From positions 17,542,501 to 17,606,500 of the forward strand of contig CM049408.1 in assembly GCA_026929865.2 (NCBI GenBank): a stretch of DNA of 64,000 nucleotides. Direction: 5' to 3'. The position numbers and the translations under genes were made by a program. Origin of the DNA: Hyperoplus lanceolatus. Lineage: Eukaryota > Chordata > Actinopteri > Uranoscopiformes > Ammodytidae. This document shows, in pieces, positions 1-17,045 of the stretch. Positions within the stretch are counted from its first letter, which is position 1. Each line of letters starts with the position of its first letter. The notes below the pieces were generated by a model. It did no database searches. It was given only the letters and a program-made list of their open reading frames with translations, and had not been told where the DNA came from.

Positions 1-550
1 ACAATGTAGTGTAGGTGTGCATAATTAATGAAACAAAGAATGTGACATCTCCTTGAATTCATAGGTTTAATATTTCATGGTTGGGAGGCACACACCTGAG
101 AGCCAAACATATGACTGAATCAAAAGTTAATGTGGAACACGCAATATGCTGAAATGATGAAGCATGGGGGGAGGAGGAGACTGAATGATTGCATCAAGGA
201 TGACAGAGTTGGATAGTGAAACACTGAACTGCAGTCACTTTTTATTTCAAACTTTTCCAAAGGATTAAATCCTTAACCATATACATAAATACACATGTGA
301 TAAATGATGAATGTGTGTACTGTGTGTCTGTATCTGTTTTTGAGAATACCATGAGAATACCATGATTCAATAAAGACCACCAACAATATTATCAATCTTT
401 TGGAATTATTTTTTAAAGTCTGTGTTGTTTCTCACTTGCACAAGCGTCAAGAGAGACACAAGTTAAATTAGACTCCACTCATTCACTCTCACCTCCGCGA
501 CACCTTCCTGAACATGTGTCCAACTCTCCGGGAGTCGTCCTGATGTAGAT
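1..550. other. Non-coding, AT-rich unique sequence
   Basis: No convincing coding frame. A GAGAATACCAT duplication is seen near 341-363, followed by an AATAAA hexamer at 369-374. That hexamer could be the poly(A) signal of a gene to the left, but nothing else here supports a transcript end. Confidence 0.4.
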
Positions 551-594
551 GTGTGTGTGTGTCTCTGTGTGTGTGCGCGCACGTGTGTGTGTGT
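551..594. repeat. Imperfect (TG)n microsatellite
   Basis: Alternating TG tract interrupted by CTC and by a GCGCGCAC block. Open frames across it on either strand come only from the dinucleotide repeat. Confidence 0.9.
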
Positions 595-1088
595 ATTTAT
601 GTGTGCAAGTACAGGCCTTTCTTGCATTGTGTGTGTGTTCGGCATGACGTGGCAACCCCCTGCCCTGTTCAAACACGGTGTTGGCTGTGCAGGCAGCCTC
701 AATCGTCAGGCTTGGCTTGCCACTGGTACACACTGTGCCCGACGCCATGCGGAGAGGGGAAGGAAGGAGCACAGCAGGGCCAGGCTTCCTCCAACACCTC
801 TCCCACCGAGCCAAAGGCCCCTCTGGTGGGGCTCTGAACACCAGAATATATAGGCCCAGGGAGAAAGGATAATGAGAACCAAGACTGTGTTACATAGGAT
901 ACCATCATGGGGACACCATCACAGGTTCTGAACAACACGCACAAACACGCAAGCACGCACAAGATGTAAACATGCAAATCTAGAAACATATGCGCACAAG
1001 CACGCCTGCTCATAATCAGGCTGGCAGGGATGCAAAAAATCTAACACACTGATAAACTCGCGATGTGGTTCAGGGGAAACCATTGCCA
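595..1088. other. Non-coding unique sequence
   Basis: Moderately GC-rich between 640 and 840, with scattered ACGCAC motifs between 920 and 1000. Nothing recognisable. Confidence 0.4.
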
Positions 1089-1151
1089 CTCAACCATATG
1101 ATGACACAATGTCAAAAGGTACATTTGACATTGTGTCATCATATGGTTGAG
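1089..1151. repeat. Perfect 28-bp inverted repeat with 7-nt loop
   Basis: Positions 1089-1116 are the exact reverse complement of 1124-1151, separated by the loop AGGTACA. Pairing stops on both sides at an A/A mismatch. The transcript of either strand would form a 28-bp perfect hairpin. It has no transposon-type ends or visible target duplication, so its origin is unknown. Confidence 0.95.
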
Positions 1152-2825
1152 ATCCGTGTTTTCTTTGCACTGCCGGCGATCGACCACTTATCATTCATTC
1201 AGTCAGTGTGACAGCCTTTTTCTTGGATTTCATTTGTTGAATGTAGTTTCAATAGGTAATAGCCCGGTTATTGGGACTTTGTGTGTGTGGCTCAAGATTC
1301 CTCCTGCATGTAAAATACCTTACGCCCAGGCCACTCATCCCATGTCCACTGTAGGACACTGTAGGTACAAATAGGCGAGGGTCCTGAGCTGAAGTGTTGC
1401 TTTGCTGCCGATGCTGTGTAGTGGCTCTAATCTGTTTACATGGGCTCCGAAAAAAACAAAGCAGATGCAGATGCACAATAGATGCGGCATGGCCCGGGCG
1501 TTACTGCTTCTGGGCATTACCTACAACAAAGGTGAAAAAGATGACAGAGAGATCTTACAAGTAGAACAGAGGTGGTCTCCTCTGGAAACCCTGTTGTAAT
1601 GCATGTTGAGGTGAAGCCACTGAGAATGTGAAGTGAGCAAGGCTGACGTGAGCAAACCGAAAACCAAAACAAAAGCAATGGTGACAGCTTGGCTATCAAG
1701 TGTTGATAGAATTATAGCGCATCCAACATGTGATTACAGCACCGGGGTCGTGTAGATAGAAATCATCAGCATGCATGTGTGACTGCTTTGCGAGATGTTG
1801 GAAAAAAGATGAGAGGGGGATGAAAATTGGATTAAATTGTGTGCGGCAGCTCACTGTAGGGAGGTAATTAGGGACAAACATTGAGACGCGGAGTCTGATC
1901 TCTCCTGCTGGAGGTTAAGTGAAATAGGAGCTGTGAGTCCCAGCGTCCCGGTGGCACAGTGATTAGAATTTCCTAATGTGGGGCTAATGGGGATGTCAGC
2001 CGGGAGCGGAACCCCCTACACAGAACCCCCCGCATAACAACAAGTGGTCAAAGATCAAGCCTGATTAAAAGAGATAGAGAAGAGAAAACACGAACACAAT
2101 ATTGCCACTGTTGTTGATGAAGAAGTAGAGACACTTCTGGAAGTTATTGAATCCTGTACTCTCAGCTGTGTCATCATCACACCATTCAGGGATTGGAAGG
2201 AGAGAAAGTGGCACATGAGCCGTTTTGCAAAATGAGATACTGTGTACATGATAGGGATGTGAAAAACCACGCTAGCATTTAATTTTAATGACCCACGGCT
2301 GCTTTGCCATGTTTTTCACAAACTTTTATTTCATTTTACCAGCTCTTTATATGCACAAATCAAACATCAACAAGTTGCGAATCAGCAGATTTATACACAA
2401 TGAACCACAAGATAAAAGCAATTGTAAACAGACGTCTGAGTCATATTTTCGAAGCTGATTTGAATGGTATGTTACTACTATTACTGTTGGTCTCCCTCCC
2501 TAACCATTTCCCCTAAGCTCAGGTACCTGCTATTTCTCCAGTTCTGTGTCTGTTAATAACCCTTTTTGTTTTCTGTGTTCACCCACTCCGGCCCCAGCTT
2601 GCGTTTGCATATTTGATCAAACTCTGGTGAGGATTTTGATAGCGTCTCTCGTTGCCAGTTGTTGCAGTGGGGTCTGTGTTGGTTGAAATTACAACAGTAG
2701 CACCACAACTTGACTGCTAGCCCCTGATGATGAAACGACAGGGGGAAACAAAAGCAGCCCCCATGAGCTGCAGATGTTGATGCTGGAAGCTGTTTGTTGT
2801 GTGGAGGTGATTGCAAGGTAGAGGT
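1152..2825. other. Non-coding sequence, no recognised gene
   Basis: Only short frames. A stretch near 1945-1990 (GGTGGCACAGTGATTAGAAT) faintly resembles a tRNA-derived SINE head, but no usable A and B boxes were found. The 2590-2760 block is unique, with no exon signature. Confidence 0.35.
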
Positions 2826-2987
2826 GGTGTGTGTTTTTGTGTGTGGGACTATAAGTGTGTGTGTGTGTGTATGTGTTTGCGGCGCGCCTGTATGTGTACT
2901 GTATATCTGCGTGTTTGTGTTTGTGAGTGTATGTGTTTTGTATATCTGTGTGTGTGTGTGTGTGTGTGTGTGTATTTGTACTGTATA

Positions 2988-3024
<37 letters not shown>
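2826..3024. repeat. Compound (TG)n microsatellite
   Basis: Several TG runs, the longest at about 2948-2973 and 2991-3024, separated by TATGTGTACTGTATATCTG-like spacers that themselves recur three times. The recurring spacer suggests local duplication of a larger TG-containing unit. Confidence 0.85.
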
Positions 3025-3025
<1 letters not shown>

Positions 3026-3507
3026 TGTGTTAGTGCTGTGGCCCTGTGGCTATGAGGAACCCAGCTGGGAGGAAGAGTGAGTGCATTCATCCTGGCTCTC
3101 AGGGGCCGGGGGCCACACAGGTACCCAACAAGGGGATGAAAGGCTGCTCTGCAGATGTCCCCCGCTGGGGTTCAGTGGCCCAGCCAGCAAATGTCATGTT
3201 TGGCAGCTGGCACGCCGCTGCTCTCCCACCAGTTGTTGGCAGAGACGTCTTCTAAAGGATGCTAGAGTGGGATGCAAGCACCGGGAGCGCCCTAATGGGA
3301 GCAACATTAAAGAGAGTTGCTGGCTTCTGTCTGTCATAGAACATTAACCTTGTCCTTTTTTTTCTTGCTTCTCTCGGCAGCTGACGCATTCTCTCTCTCT
3401 CTCGCCCCCACCTTTTATCGCTCTTCCCCCAATAACTTGCACACATTTGGATTGCATGCACACTGGGGTACTCTCCAATGAGCTCGTTATTTGCCTGTTA
3501 ATCTGCT
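3025..3507. other. Non-coding unique sequence
   Basis: GC-richer block (3050-3300) followed by a pyrimidine tract with (CT)n near 3388-3406. No supported exon. Confidence 0.35.
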
Positions 3508-3640
3508 TAAAGGGTCAGTTCACCCAAATAACCGAAAAAAAAAACAATAGGTCTTGCTTTTATATGTCCAGGTTTGGGATATACATCTCTAACATGACTC
3601 AATGATATTATTATAGTGTAACATTGCATTTAAAAAAGCA
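3508..3640 (+). repeat. Teleost dispersed repeat fragment
   Basis: Begins GGGTCAGTTCACCCAAAT, followed by an A run and an ATACATCTCTA-containing segment. I recognise this start from a repeat family common in fish genomes. The identification rests on memory of the family and its ends are not defined here. Confidence 0.4.
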
Positions 3641-9472
<5,832 letters not shown>

Positions 9473-9537
<65 letters not shown>

Positions 9538-9551
9538 TGCTCTCTCACACA

Positions 9552-9648
<97 letters not shown>
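9473..9648. repeat. Long two-block (AC)n microsatellite
   Basis: Two AC tracts (about 9473-9531 and 9556-9648) separated by a short TTGCATGCTCTCTC spacer. This is the longest dinucleotide array in the window. Confidence 0.95.
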
Positions 9649-9650
<2 letters not shown>

Positions 9651-11464
9651 TATATACTGGCATGCTTACATACCCACGCAGCATCTGATACACGCACAGA
9701 GCAATTAGATAAAAAACGAAGAAGAGTTTATGTCGTGCGTGGTTAGCAGAAATCCAGCATCAGCGGGGATGGAAATTTTAAACAGTCTATTCCGACAATA
9801 TTAGCTCAATGCTTGACCGTGTAAGACTCATTTCCCCAGAGGATCTGTACGTTGCTCATAAAGTTTGAAATGTGTATAGCGCCTGTTGGCATGCTGTGTA
9901 TGAAGCTGCAAGAAGTAAATATGGAGAAACTTGTGTTAGTGCCCAATTTGAGTCTTTTTCCCTCCAAGGCTCTAAAAGTCTGAAGAGGGAATCTATCCTG
10001 AAGTTATGTGACGAAAACTTAATAACTGACCGACCATCTGATTCACACCGTATCTGTCCAAGACATGGCACATATTTATTTCCAGCAAGTGATTGCATTA
10101 AATTTGTCCTGTTTTTAACTTTGTTAGGGGAAAAAAACATGCTTGGCGGATGCACGGCACACACTGGTGGCTGCAGGGAGCCAAAATCACTTTATTTATG
10201 TTTGGATGGCAGCGGGCGCTCAGTTCTGCTTGGCACAGACAGTGTGCTGTGGTCTTTGGCACCTCTTCGCATCCCTCCTGTCCCCCTGACATACACTCTC
10301 TCCCCCACCAGAGTAGCATCTTGTGTACATGTGTGGATGTATGCATTTGCGTGTGTTTGAAACTATGCAAGTATACGCTGTGGGCTCCTGTTTCTACGTT
10401 CTTTGAACTACAGTTATGAATTTTTTTTCTACTGCTGAATATCACATGAAAGAGACCAGCAGCGGCAATACTTTATATCCATTTTTCCTAGACTCTTTTA
10501 TCTGTACTTTTTCAAAAAGGACTACTAGCTCCTCTAATTAAACATGAGAAGTTTTTCAGAAAGTGGATTTGAAAATTGCAACTAATCTCCAGTGCACGTA
10601 AGGTCATGGGACTGCCGAGCTCAAAGTTCCGAGACAAGAAAAAATACTTCATGAATTAAGATGAATACATATGCCAGTGGCTAATCTTCTACTTTGAGAC
10701 TTTGCTACTTGAAACTTGCTTAAGACGTCACATGCAGGGCATGAGTGACTCATGTTCTAATGCCAGCCAAGTGCAAATTCTAATCTTCCCTCAGCTCAGC
10801 TCATGCAGGAGAGAGAGAGAGAACACTCTGCCAGGGCGTCCACTGAGCACAGCCATTCCACACATTCAAAAGTTACAAGGTCGCTGTACAGCTGCTGCCG
10901 GCGCAACCTAAAGTAAGCAAATATCCCCAGGTCTATATACCCCAACAATCCATTCTATTATTTTCCTCCCACCTTTTCCTCTGTGCTTTTTCGTTTTACC
11001 TCAAGGGAACTGACTGACCCCTTACTCGGTATATAAATATATAATTTATATCTCATATATTTATAAACCAAAGCAAGGGCCAGCCACCTTAAAAGGAAGC
11101 GAGGGCCTTTTTCCTTGTGCCGGAGCTCTGCAGAGTCTGTGGAGGCTCAAAACTCCCAAGATCCGTAGCCTGGGTTTCCTCAGTCCGGAGCAGCCAGTGT
11201 ATAGCAGAGAGAGGCTCGGAAGAGAGTGATTCTGGTCAGGCAGGCAGGCCATCCGCGGACAGATAACGGCTGATACGGGGGGACTAATTTGGTCATGTGC
11301 AGGGCTGCCGGATGACGAGGGCGCTGATAAAGAAAAACACGGCAGATAGACAGCTGCTGGAGGAGGATGTGAACTCTCCAGATCCTAGCTGGAGGACTTG
11401 CAGTGTCCTGAGAGTTCTTTGTCTGTCTGTCCGTCCAGACATCCGTCCATCCAATGTCTGTTTG
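9649..11464. other. Non-coding sequence
   Basis: The longest frame spans 9872-10360, but it has no recognisable domain or splice context and is probably chance. A palindromic AT-rich tract lies near 11030-11066. Confidence 0.35.
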
Positions 11465-11570
11465 GTGGAGTCAGTGATTTTGGAAAACGTTTGTTGTCAA
11501 AATCACTTTTCGCCAAAATCGTCGAATATCTCCTGACGATCCACTACCTGTCCACACAGTGTGTGCTGAA
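11465..11570 (+). repeat. Dispersed repeat, GAGTCAGTGATT family (copy 1)
   Basis: Contains GGAGTCAGTGATTTTGG, then TTGTTGTCAAAATCAC, then CGAATATCTCCTGACGATCC. The same ordered motifs occur at 34066-34150 and, diverged, at 47643-47720, so this is an interspersed repeat visible within the window. Its family is unknown. Confidence 0.7.
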
Positions 11571-12134
11571 AAAGAATCCTGTGTTAATTCACAGCCTAGG
11601 CTCTGTATACAGGCACGTTGCTAGATATGAAGGCCCCCCTTGTTGACATACCAGTTTACAGACAGAATTTCTCATTTCTTTGTCAACAAGCGTTGCCAAA
11701 TTCTGTATCGGTAGGAACTGTTGTGTTTGAAAAAAAATATTTTGGCTATTACATTTAAAATGCCAATGTGCATTCCTTTTTCCATATAAACTCAAGTTAT
11801 TATTTTACAGTTTTTTTCACCAACCCCAACATGTTGTTGATTGACATCTCAGCCGCACATGGGCAGCTCTTAGAGTCCCAAAGATGGACCAAACCAAGCT
11901 GATGGATGGATAACAATCCCTAAAGCCGAGGAACTGATGTGCGGGGAACATACTGTGAACATGAGCAGCAGTCTTGGCCGGCAGAGTATGATTACATTGC
12001 AACAACAGCACAGTTTGAAAAGCCCTGTCCGGGTCATATGGTTCTGACAGTCCTGGTCTGCTTAGCCTAACACAGAGCCTGTTGCCCTGCCTAGAGAAGG
12101 GGAAAGACAGAGAGATAGTGTGCACCGGCGGCAG

Positions 12135-12140
<6 letters not shown>
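11571..12140. other. Non-coding sequence
   Basis: No frame with recognisable content. Confidence 0.35.

Positions 12141-12181
<41 letters not shown>
12141..12181. repeat. (TG)n microsatellite
   Basis: About 20 uninterrupted TG units preceded by TATATA. Confidence 0.95.
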
Positions 12182-12185
<4 letters not shown>

Positions 12186-13020
12186 TGGCTCCCGGAAGAG
12201 CGGCAGTGGCTCAGGACTGCAAGGAGGCTGCTGGGAAATGTCTGTGTCACTGGTGTCACCAAGGCACGGCAGATACACAGAGCAGCAGTCACGGACACAT
12301 TCTTGGGCCCAGGCCGATCTCCAAACACACTTGCTATACCACGATCGCCCCCTTCTCTCTCACTTTTCAAGCTCTCGTTCCGCTTCCTCTCTCTCTCCTC
12401 AAAGATGCTCTGTCTCTTTCTCTCTGGCATCAGCAGCTTTCTTGCTCTTTCTTCTTCCTCTGTGAATAAATACACAGACTTTTTCACGTGTCTTCTTTTT
12501 GTATGGTGCAGTTAAAGAATGACATTTTTTAGATTTTAGAAAATTAATTTTGAGGACTCTTGAACAATCAACATCAATATATATTATTTTTACAAAAAGT
12601 CTGAGGATTATTTTTGAAAACACAAATAAATCATTGTATTGCTGTGTTTAATAACTAGTTTGAAACATTTGCATCCACTATTCTCTCTTGTTGTACTCTG
12701 TAATTCAGCTCTATGAAAAGGCTTGTAACCCGCTCCGTGCAGGCTGAGAGGAGCCAAATGAAGATAACTAGCACCCCCTTTTGAAAGTGCACACTTGAAC
12801 AGAAAAAAAATACAATCTTCTATCATTCCCTTCTCATTACGTTTGAGGCTTGTGAAGCACGATGAGCTTTCTGTCAGCCGCCTTCGCCAATCTAGATTGG
12901 ACTGTTTTACTGAAATGTATGGACAGAGTGATGAGCTGAATTAGCGATTAATTGGGATTAAAATGTTTACCACTAGAGGCTCTTTTGGATGACCTTTTTA
13001 TTTACGCTGTGTGTATGCTT
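12182..13020. other. Non-coding sequence
   Basis: Pyrimidine-rich from 12350 to 12460, then AT-rich. Frames here are low complexity (Ser/Leu-rich) and not credible as exons. Confidence 0.35.
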
Positions 13021-13033
13021 ATGTGTGTGTGTG

Positions 13034-13078
<45 letters not shown>
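13021..13078. repeat. (TG)n microsatellite
   Basis: TG repeat with one TTTG interruption near 13048. Confidence 0.95.
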
Positions 13079-13080
<2 letters not shown>

Positions 13081-13572
13081 GTGGCGCACGCTAGAGAAAA
13101 ACAACAGCTCAGCTTTGATTATTACGGATTAGGAGTCTTACAACTCATAATTCGCACCCTGAACAAAAAACATGTTTGGTAAAACCATAATTCCTCTCAA
13201 ATAATGAAAAATATGATAGAAAAATAATAACGGTCGAAACACATCTACTGTAGATTGTTTGTTTTGTTGCAGAAACCTGTCCTTATTTTCACAACAATCA
13301 TTTGATATGTAACATATTATTAATGTTAAAAATCAGCTTTTTCTGAGAAGTTGGTTAATTAATCCTCAGTATGCAGAGGAGTCAGTATTAAAGCTGCCTA
13401 CTGAAGTTGCCATGAGCAATGTGTATGTGTTTATAACAGATTAAGAAAGTGAATGCAACTATTTAGTAATATGATACAACTTTTTTTCTGACTGCAATGC
13501 ACACTAGTTATAAACTATGATGTACAAATGATGTAATTTCAGATTTTATTTTTGTATTGTATAAACTGCGTG
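13079..13572. other. AT-rich non-coding sequence
   Basis: Nothing recognisable before the hAT target site at 13573. Confidence 0.4.
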
Positions 13573-13580
13573 TTCATATG

Positions 13581-15019
13581 CAGTGGCGGAGCCAGGAAAT
13601 TTTCATTGGGGTGGCCAGGATGGGGCCAGTGATAATTTTTGGGTGGCAAGCACAAGGGCTTCAGTTTTGCTTCAACATAAGTGGGGGTCTGGGGGTACTC
13701 CCCCAGAAAAAAATGTACTTCAAACATACCATTTTGTGCATTCTGGTGAATTTTAATGTACCTATTTATGCCTTCTGTAGCCTATTTAATTATTATGGTG
13801 GACATGTCTACATTTCTGTCAAGGAAAAGACAACAGGCTCCCAGTGTCGTAAATATAATGTTATAAAAAGCAGTAAGGCTCTCAGGCATCTGTATTGCTT
13901 TCAAATATTTACTCTACTGTATTGTTCAAAACATTTTTTTAGGACACTACTCATGACACAGCAGCAGTGTGAACTATTATGACACTTTACATTTTGAAAT
14001 CATAGGGGAATATGTATTAACAATTAGGAGATATATCAATGTTTCAACATCCTAAACTGTTATTTTTACCTCTTTTGGGGGAATAGGGTTGTCTTTCTTA
14101 CTTTTTGAGGGGGAAAAATGTATCTCTTCTGATTATTGGGATGGAGGGGACATCCCCTGTGCCCCCTCCCCCCGCCCCACCTCCCCAAATCTACGCCTAT
14201 GGGCAAGCATGTGTCTGTGAGTTGCTGAAAAAAACTGCACCACAGCTGCCACCGAAATGTTCAGACTTCAGAATTTGCATCAAAGCCCTAATGATCATAA
14301 AAACAAGATGCTTTATTTAAACTATGTCCACGTTTAGGTGGTGATTGTATTTTTTTCGGCTGTACTAAAACTAACGGAGGGAGTCTGGCGGCTCACTCTA
14401 TAGGGTTTTCCTCTTGTTGCGCTGTCAGTTCGCAATACCTACATGGCTGTGTTTTCATGCTCGTGAAATGCAATCCGATCGCGGAAGCCTCCCCTGAACA
14501 ACGTTAGCGGACATGAGATCCCCGGCGGCCGGTTATCATTTTAGCCGTTAAGCCACAGAGCTTTTCTCACCGGCAAGGTGATGACACTGTTACCCACAGT
14601 CACAGTCTCACCCCATGTTTCACCGGGTGAATCACTGCTTTGCTCGCGCAAGGCTTTTGTGTTTCGGTTTAACATCAGTCTTGGGCGAGCGAGTGTTTTA
14701 ACTTTATGCTGAATAATCATTGCACTGCAATCGCTGAAAGCGAAATAGTTCAGGCGGGGCAGAGCGGAGCGCACTAGTAGAGATGGAAGGGTTCGCTTAC
14801 TTGCCAGTCGAAGCGTCAGGTCTCTAGTAACCATAGTAACAGGCATTCAGGCTTGAGCTGTTACATGATGATGTGTGCGTGCGGCTAAAAGGTCCGACAG
14901 TGTACTAGCGGTGTAAGAAAGGTTCCGCATTTTTCCACAGCCGTCAAAACTATTGACGGCTGTGATATGGCGCTTGGGGTGGCCACGGCCACCCCCGGCC
15001 CCCCCTGGCCCCGCCACTG
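13581..15019. mobile_element. Non-autonomous hAT-type DNA transposon, complete
   Basis: A 1439-bp element flanked by a perfect 8-bp target duplication, TTCATATG (13573-13580 and 15020-15027). Its ends are inverted: left CAGTGGCGGAGCCAGG, right ending CCCCGCCACTG. An 8-bp duplication with a CAGTGGCG-type terminus is the hallmark of the hAT superfamily. A G-rich/C-rich subterminal palindrome (GGGGGTCTGGGGGTACTCCC, about 13682-13701) and a 12-bp hairpin near the right end are also present. No frame long enough for a hAT transposase exists, so it would need a transposase supplied elsewhere. The intact duplication indicates the insertion has not been rearranged. Confidence 0.9.
14936..14964. repeat. 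Subterminal hairpin in the hAT element
   Basis: A perfect 12-bp inverted repeat (CACAGCCGTCAA against TTGACGGCTGTG) with the 5-nt loop AACTA, ending 55 bp inside the right terminus. Subterminal repeats are commonly transposase contact sites in hAT elements; that role is inferred. Confidence 0.85.
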
Positions 15020-15027
15020 TTCATATG

Positions 15028-15310
15028 ATCCATTTTCTAATGCCTTTTAGTGTCAGACCTTATGTTGGTGGACAAATGACAAATAAAAATAGGTTCAGGA
15101 TTATATTGTTGTATCCCTGACAACGTCCAATATGTTGTATTTTTTGTGAAAAAATATATCGGAGTGTTGGTGTCCAAACCAAACCAAAAATAGCTACTGA
15201 TCAGTTGGTCTGAATGTATTGGACGTACCGGCCATACACAAACTCCATTTAACATGCCAGTCATTGTTTAGCCATCACAATAGACGTTTACATCCAGCTA
15301 GACATTCATC
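15028..15310. other. Non-coding sequence
   Basis: Nothing recognised. Confidence 0.35.
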
Positions 15311-15370
15311 TCCATCCATCCATCCATCCATCCATCCATCCATCCATCCATCCATCCATCCCATCCATCC
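15311..15370. repeat. (ATCC)n tetranucleotide microsatellite
   Basis: About 14-15 units of CATC/ATCC, with one slip near 15360. Confidence 0.95.
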
Positions 15371-16288
15371 GTAGATAAAGACCGTACATCTAGCCAGACA
15401 GACAGATTTCCAGGCAGCTAGTCGAGTTAGAGCTCTTACACCAGAGAGCGGTGTGGGAGACACCCGATAAGCAGCTCAAACTGGATCATTGGTTGCAGGA
15501 GGGGAGCATTGGAGCTTCTTACACCCTCCCTCCCCCCTCCCCTTCATCAGTATCCTCCATTCCTCCATTTACTTGTGTTTATCCCACTACTCCTTGATCT
15601 ACATCCTTTTTGATTTATTATTATCCTCATGGGTTTTTCCTTACATTTGTATACACAGACTTGCCTTGCTTAATCTTTTCACTGGTTGCAACACTCGTTT
15701 GCATTTCTTGCTCAAAGCTTTTGTCTCCCCCATGACTTTCATACCCCCCACCCCCCTTCCCCTCACCAGCATAATCTCTCCTCTGTTTTAAACCACCTTT
15801 TATTTTATCTGAGCCCCTCTAGCTTCTGATTTTTCTTCTTGTGCTTTTGCTGCAAACAACAACTGGTTTCCACTCAATAGAATAGTTGCGAGCCATTGGA
15901 GGTCAAAGAGGAGACTGAGGGGAGTGGAGTAGAGTAGAGAGAGAAAGGGAAAAGGAAGGGGAGGGCTGTGTGGGTGAGTGTGTTAGTGTGGAGCTGGTCG
16001 GTCGGTCGGTCAGGTGCAGCGCCACCAGTGATCATTAGGGTTACAGCTGCCCGGGCCAGATTGTGTGCTGCCTGCACCAGACGAGATGTTTTGCCCAGGG
16101 AGAAGAGCGAGCATCTGTCTGTCCCTCCCCGTAGACAGCAACCTCCTACCAGCCTGTCCAACTCAACCCAACTGGTAACAAGGTCACCCAACTTACTTAC
16201 TTTCTTTCTCTCTCTCACACACTCACCCCACTCGAAACTACTCTGTACTTATTTTTCCTCACTCCCTCCTTAACAGACAGCACTTCTC

Positions 16289-16291
<3 letters not shown>
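15371..16291. other. Non-coding sequence, pyrimidine-rich
   Basis: C/T-rich from 15510 to 15800. A (GGTC)n run, GGTCGGTCGGTCGGTCAGG, occurs near 15996-16014. No supported exon. Confidence 0.35.

Positions 16292-16327
<36 letters not shown>
16292..16327. repeat. (CT)n microsatellite
   Basis: About 18 CT units ending in CCAGGACAGG. Confidence 0.95.
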
Positions 16328-16328
<1 letters not shown>

Positions 16329-16911
16329 GGACAGGTTGTGAAAGCAGCCAAGCCCTTAGTGCAGTGCAGATAGCAAAAAAACAACAACACAAGTGCATGT
16401 GATATTTGCATTGAAATACATTTTTATGTGAGTGCAATGCTAATCTGCAAAGAGCCGCAAAAAAAGCTTTCCCTTTTCAAATTGTAGAAAAGTGTTTATC
16501 CATTATCTACGCCCAATGTTAATTGCATAGTTTGATCCCAGATGATAAAGGGACACTTTCATCAGAAGAAAAAGAATTGGCTCCAACAACTCACAGAGCA
16601 ACCATTGTTTCTCCTTATCTTAGACTAAATTATAATTATGCGCAAAGCCTAAAGGAGAACCGACATTGTTTAACTTCTATTTGGAGTTTTAGACCTGATG
16701 GAATGACATCATGTTGAACAGCCTGAAACCAAAATGTTTTTAAATTATATATTTAATTTTCAAACTCGTGGTTAAAAATAACCACATTAAAGCACTATGA
16801 ATACCATACATTGCTATAACATCTCTGCCTGATAATAAAGCCTTGTTTAATTTGTTTTGAAGCAATAGTTTGCGAGGTGATAAGAAGGTCTTCCTTGTGT
16901 CTCTCTGTGTG
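16328..16911. other. Non-coding sequence
   Basis: AT-rich, with nothing recognised. Confidence 0.35.
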
Positions 16912-17045
16912 ATTTGGAGCTGGAGTGAGCAGCTGGTTAGCTTAGCATAATGATTGGAAACAGGCGGAATCAGCTAGCATGGCTCAGTCTGAAAGTAATA
17001 AAATCCATCTGCCAGCATTTCTAAGATCACTAATTAACACACAGG
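16912..17045 (+). repeat. Teleost GCTGGTTAGCTTAGC-family dispersed repeat
   Basis: Contains in order GCAGCTGGTTAGCTTAGCAT, GGAAACAGGCGGAATCAGCT, GGCTCAGTCTGAAAGTAA, TGCCAGCATTTCTAAGATC and ACTAATTAACAC. This series is characteristic of a very abundant fish repeat with a palindromic architecture; only its first half is present. Related segments occur at 47573-48262 and near 52625. Confidence 0.75.

Noticed and set aside
369-374. AATAAA as the 3' end of a gene to the left
   Set aside because: A single hexamer in AT-rich DNA without upstream coding sequence is not enough.
1945-2050. tRNA-derived SINE head
   Set aside because: GGTGGCACAGTGATTAGAAT is suggestive, but no acceptable A box to B box spacing, tail or duplication was found.
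9872-10360. 162-codon plus-strand frame
   Set aside because: No recognisable domain, an overlapping minus-strand frame of similar length, and no splice signals that would make it an exon of a known gene.
14150-14205. Possible end of another transposon (AAATCTACGCCTATG) inside the hAT element
   Set aside because: A CATAGGCGTAGATTT-type terminus is plausible, but no partner end or duplication was found.
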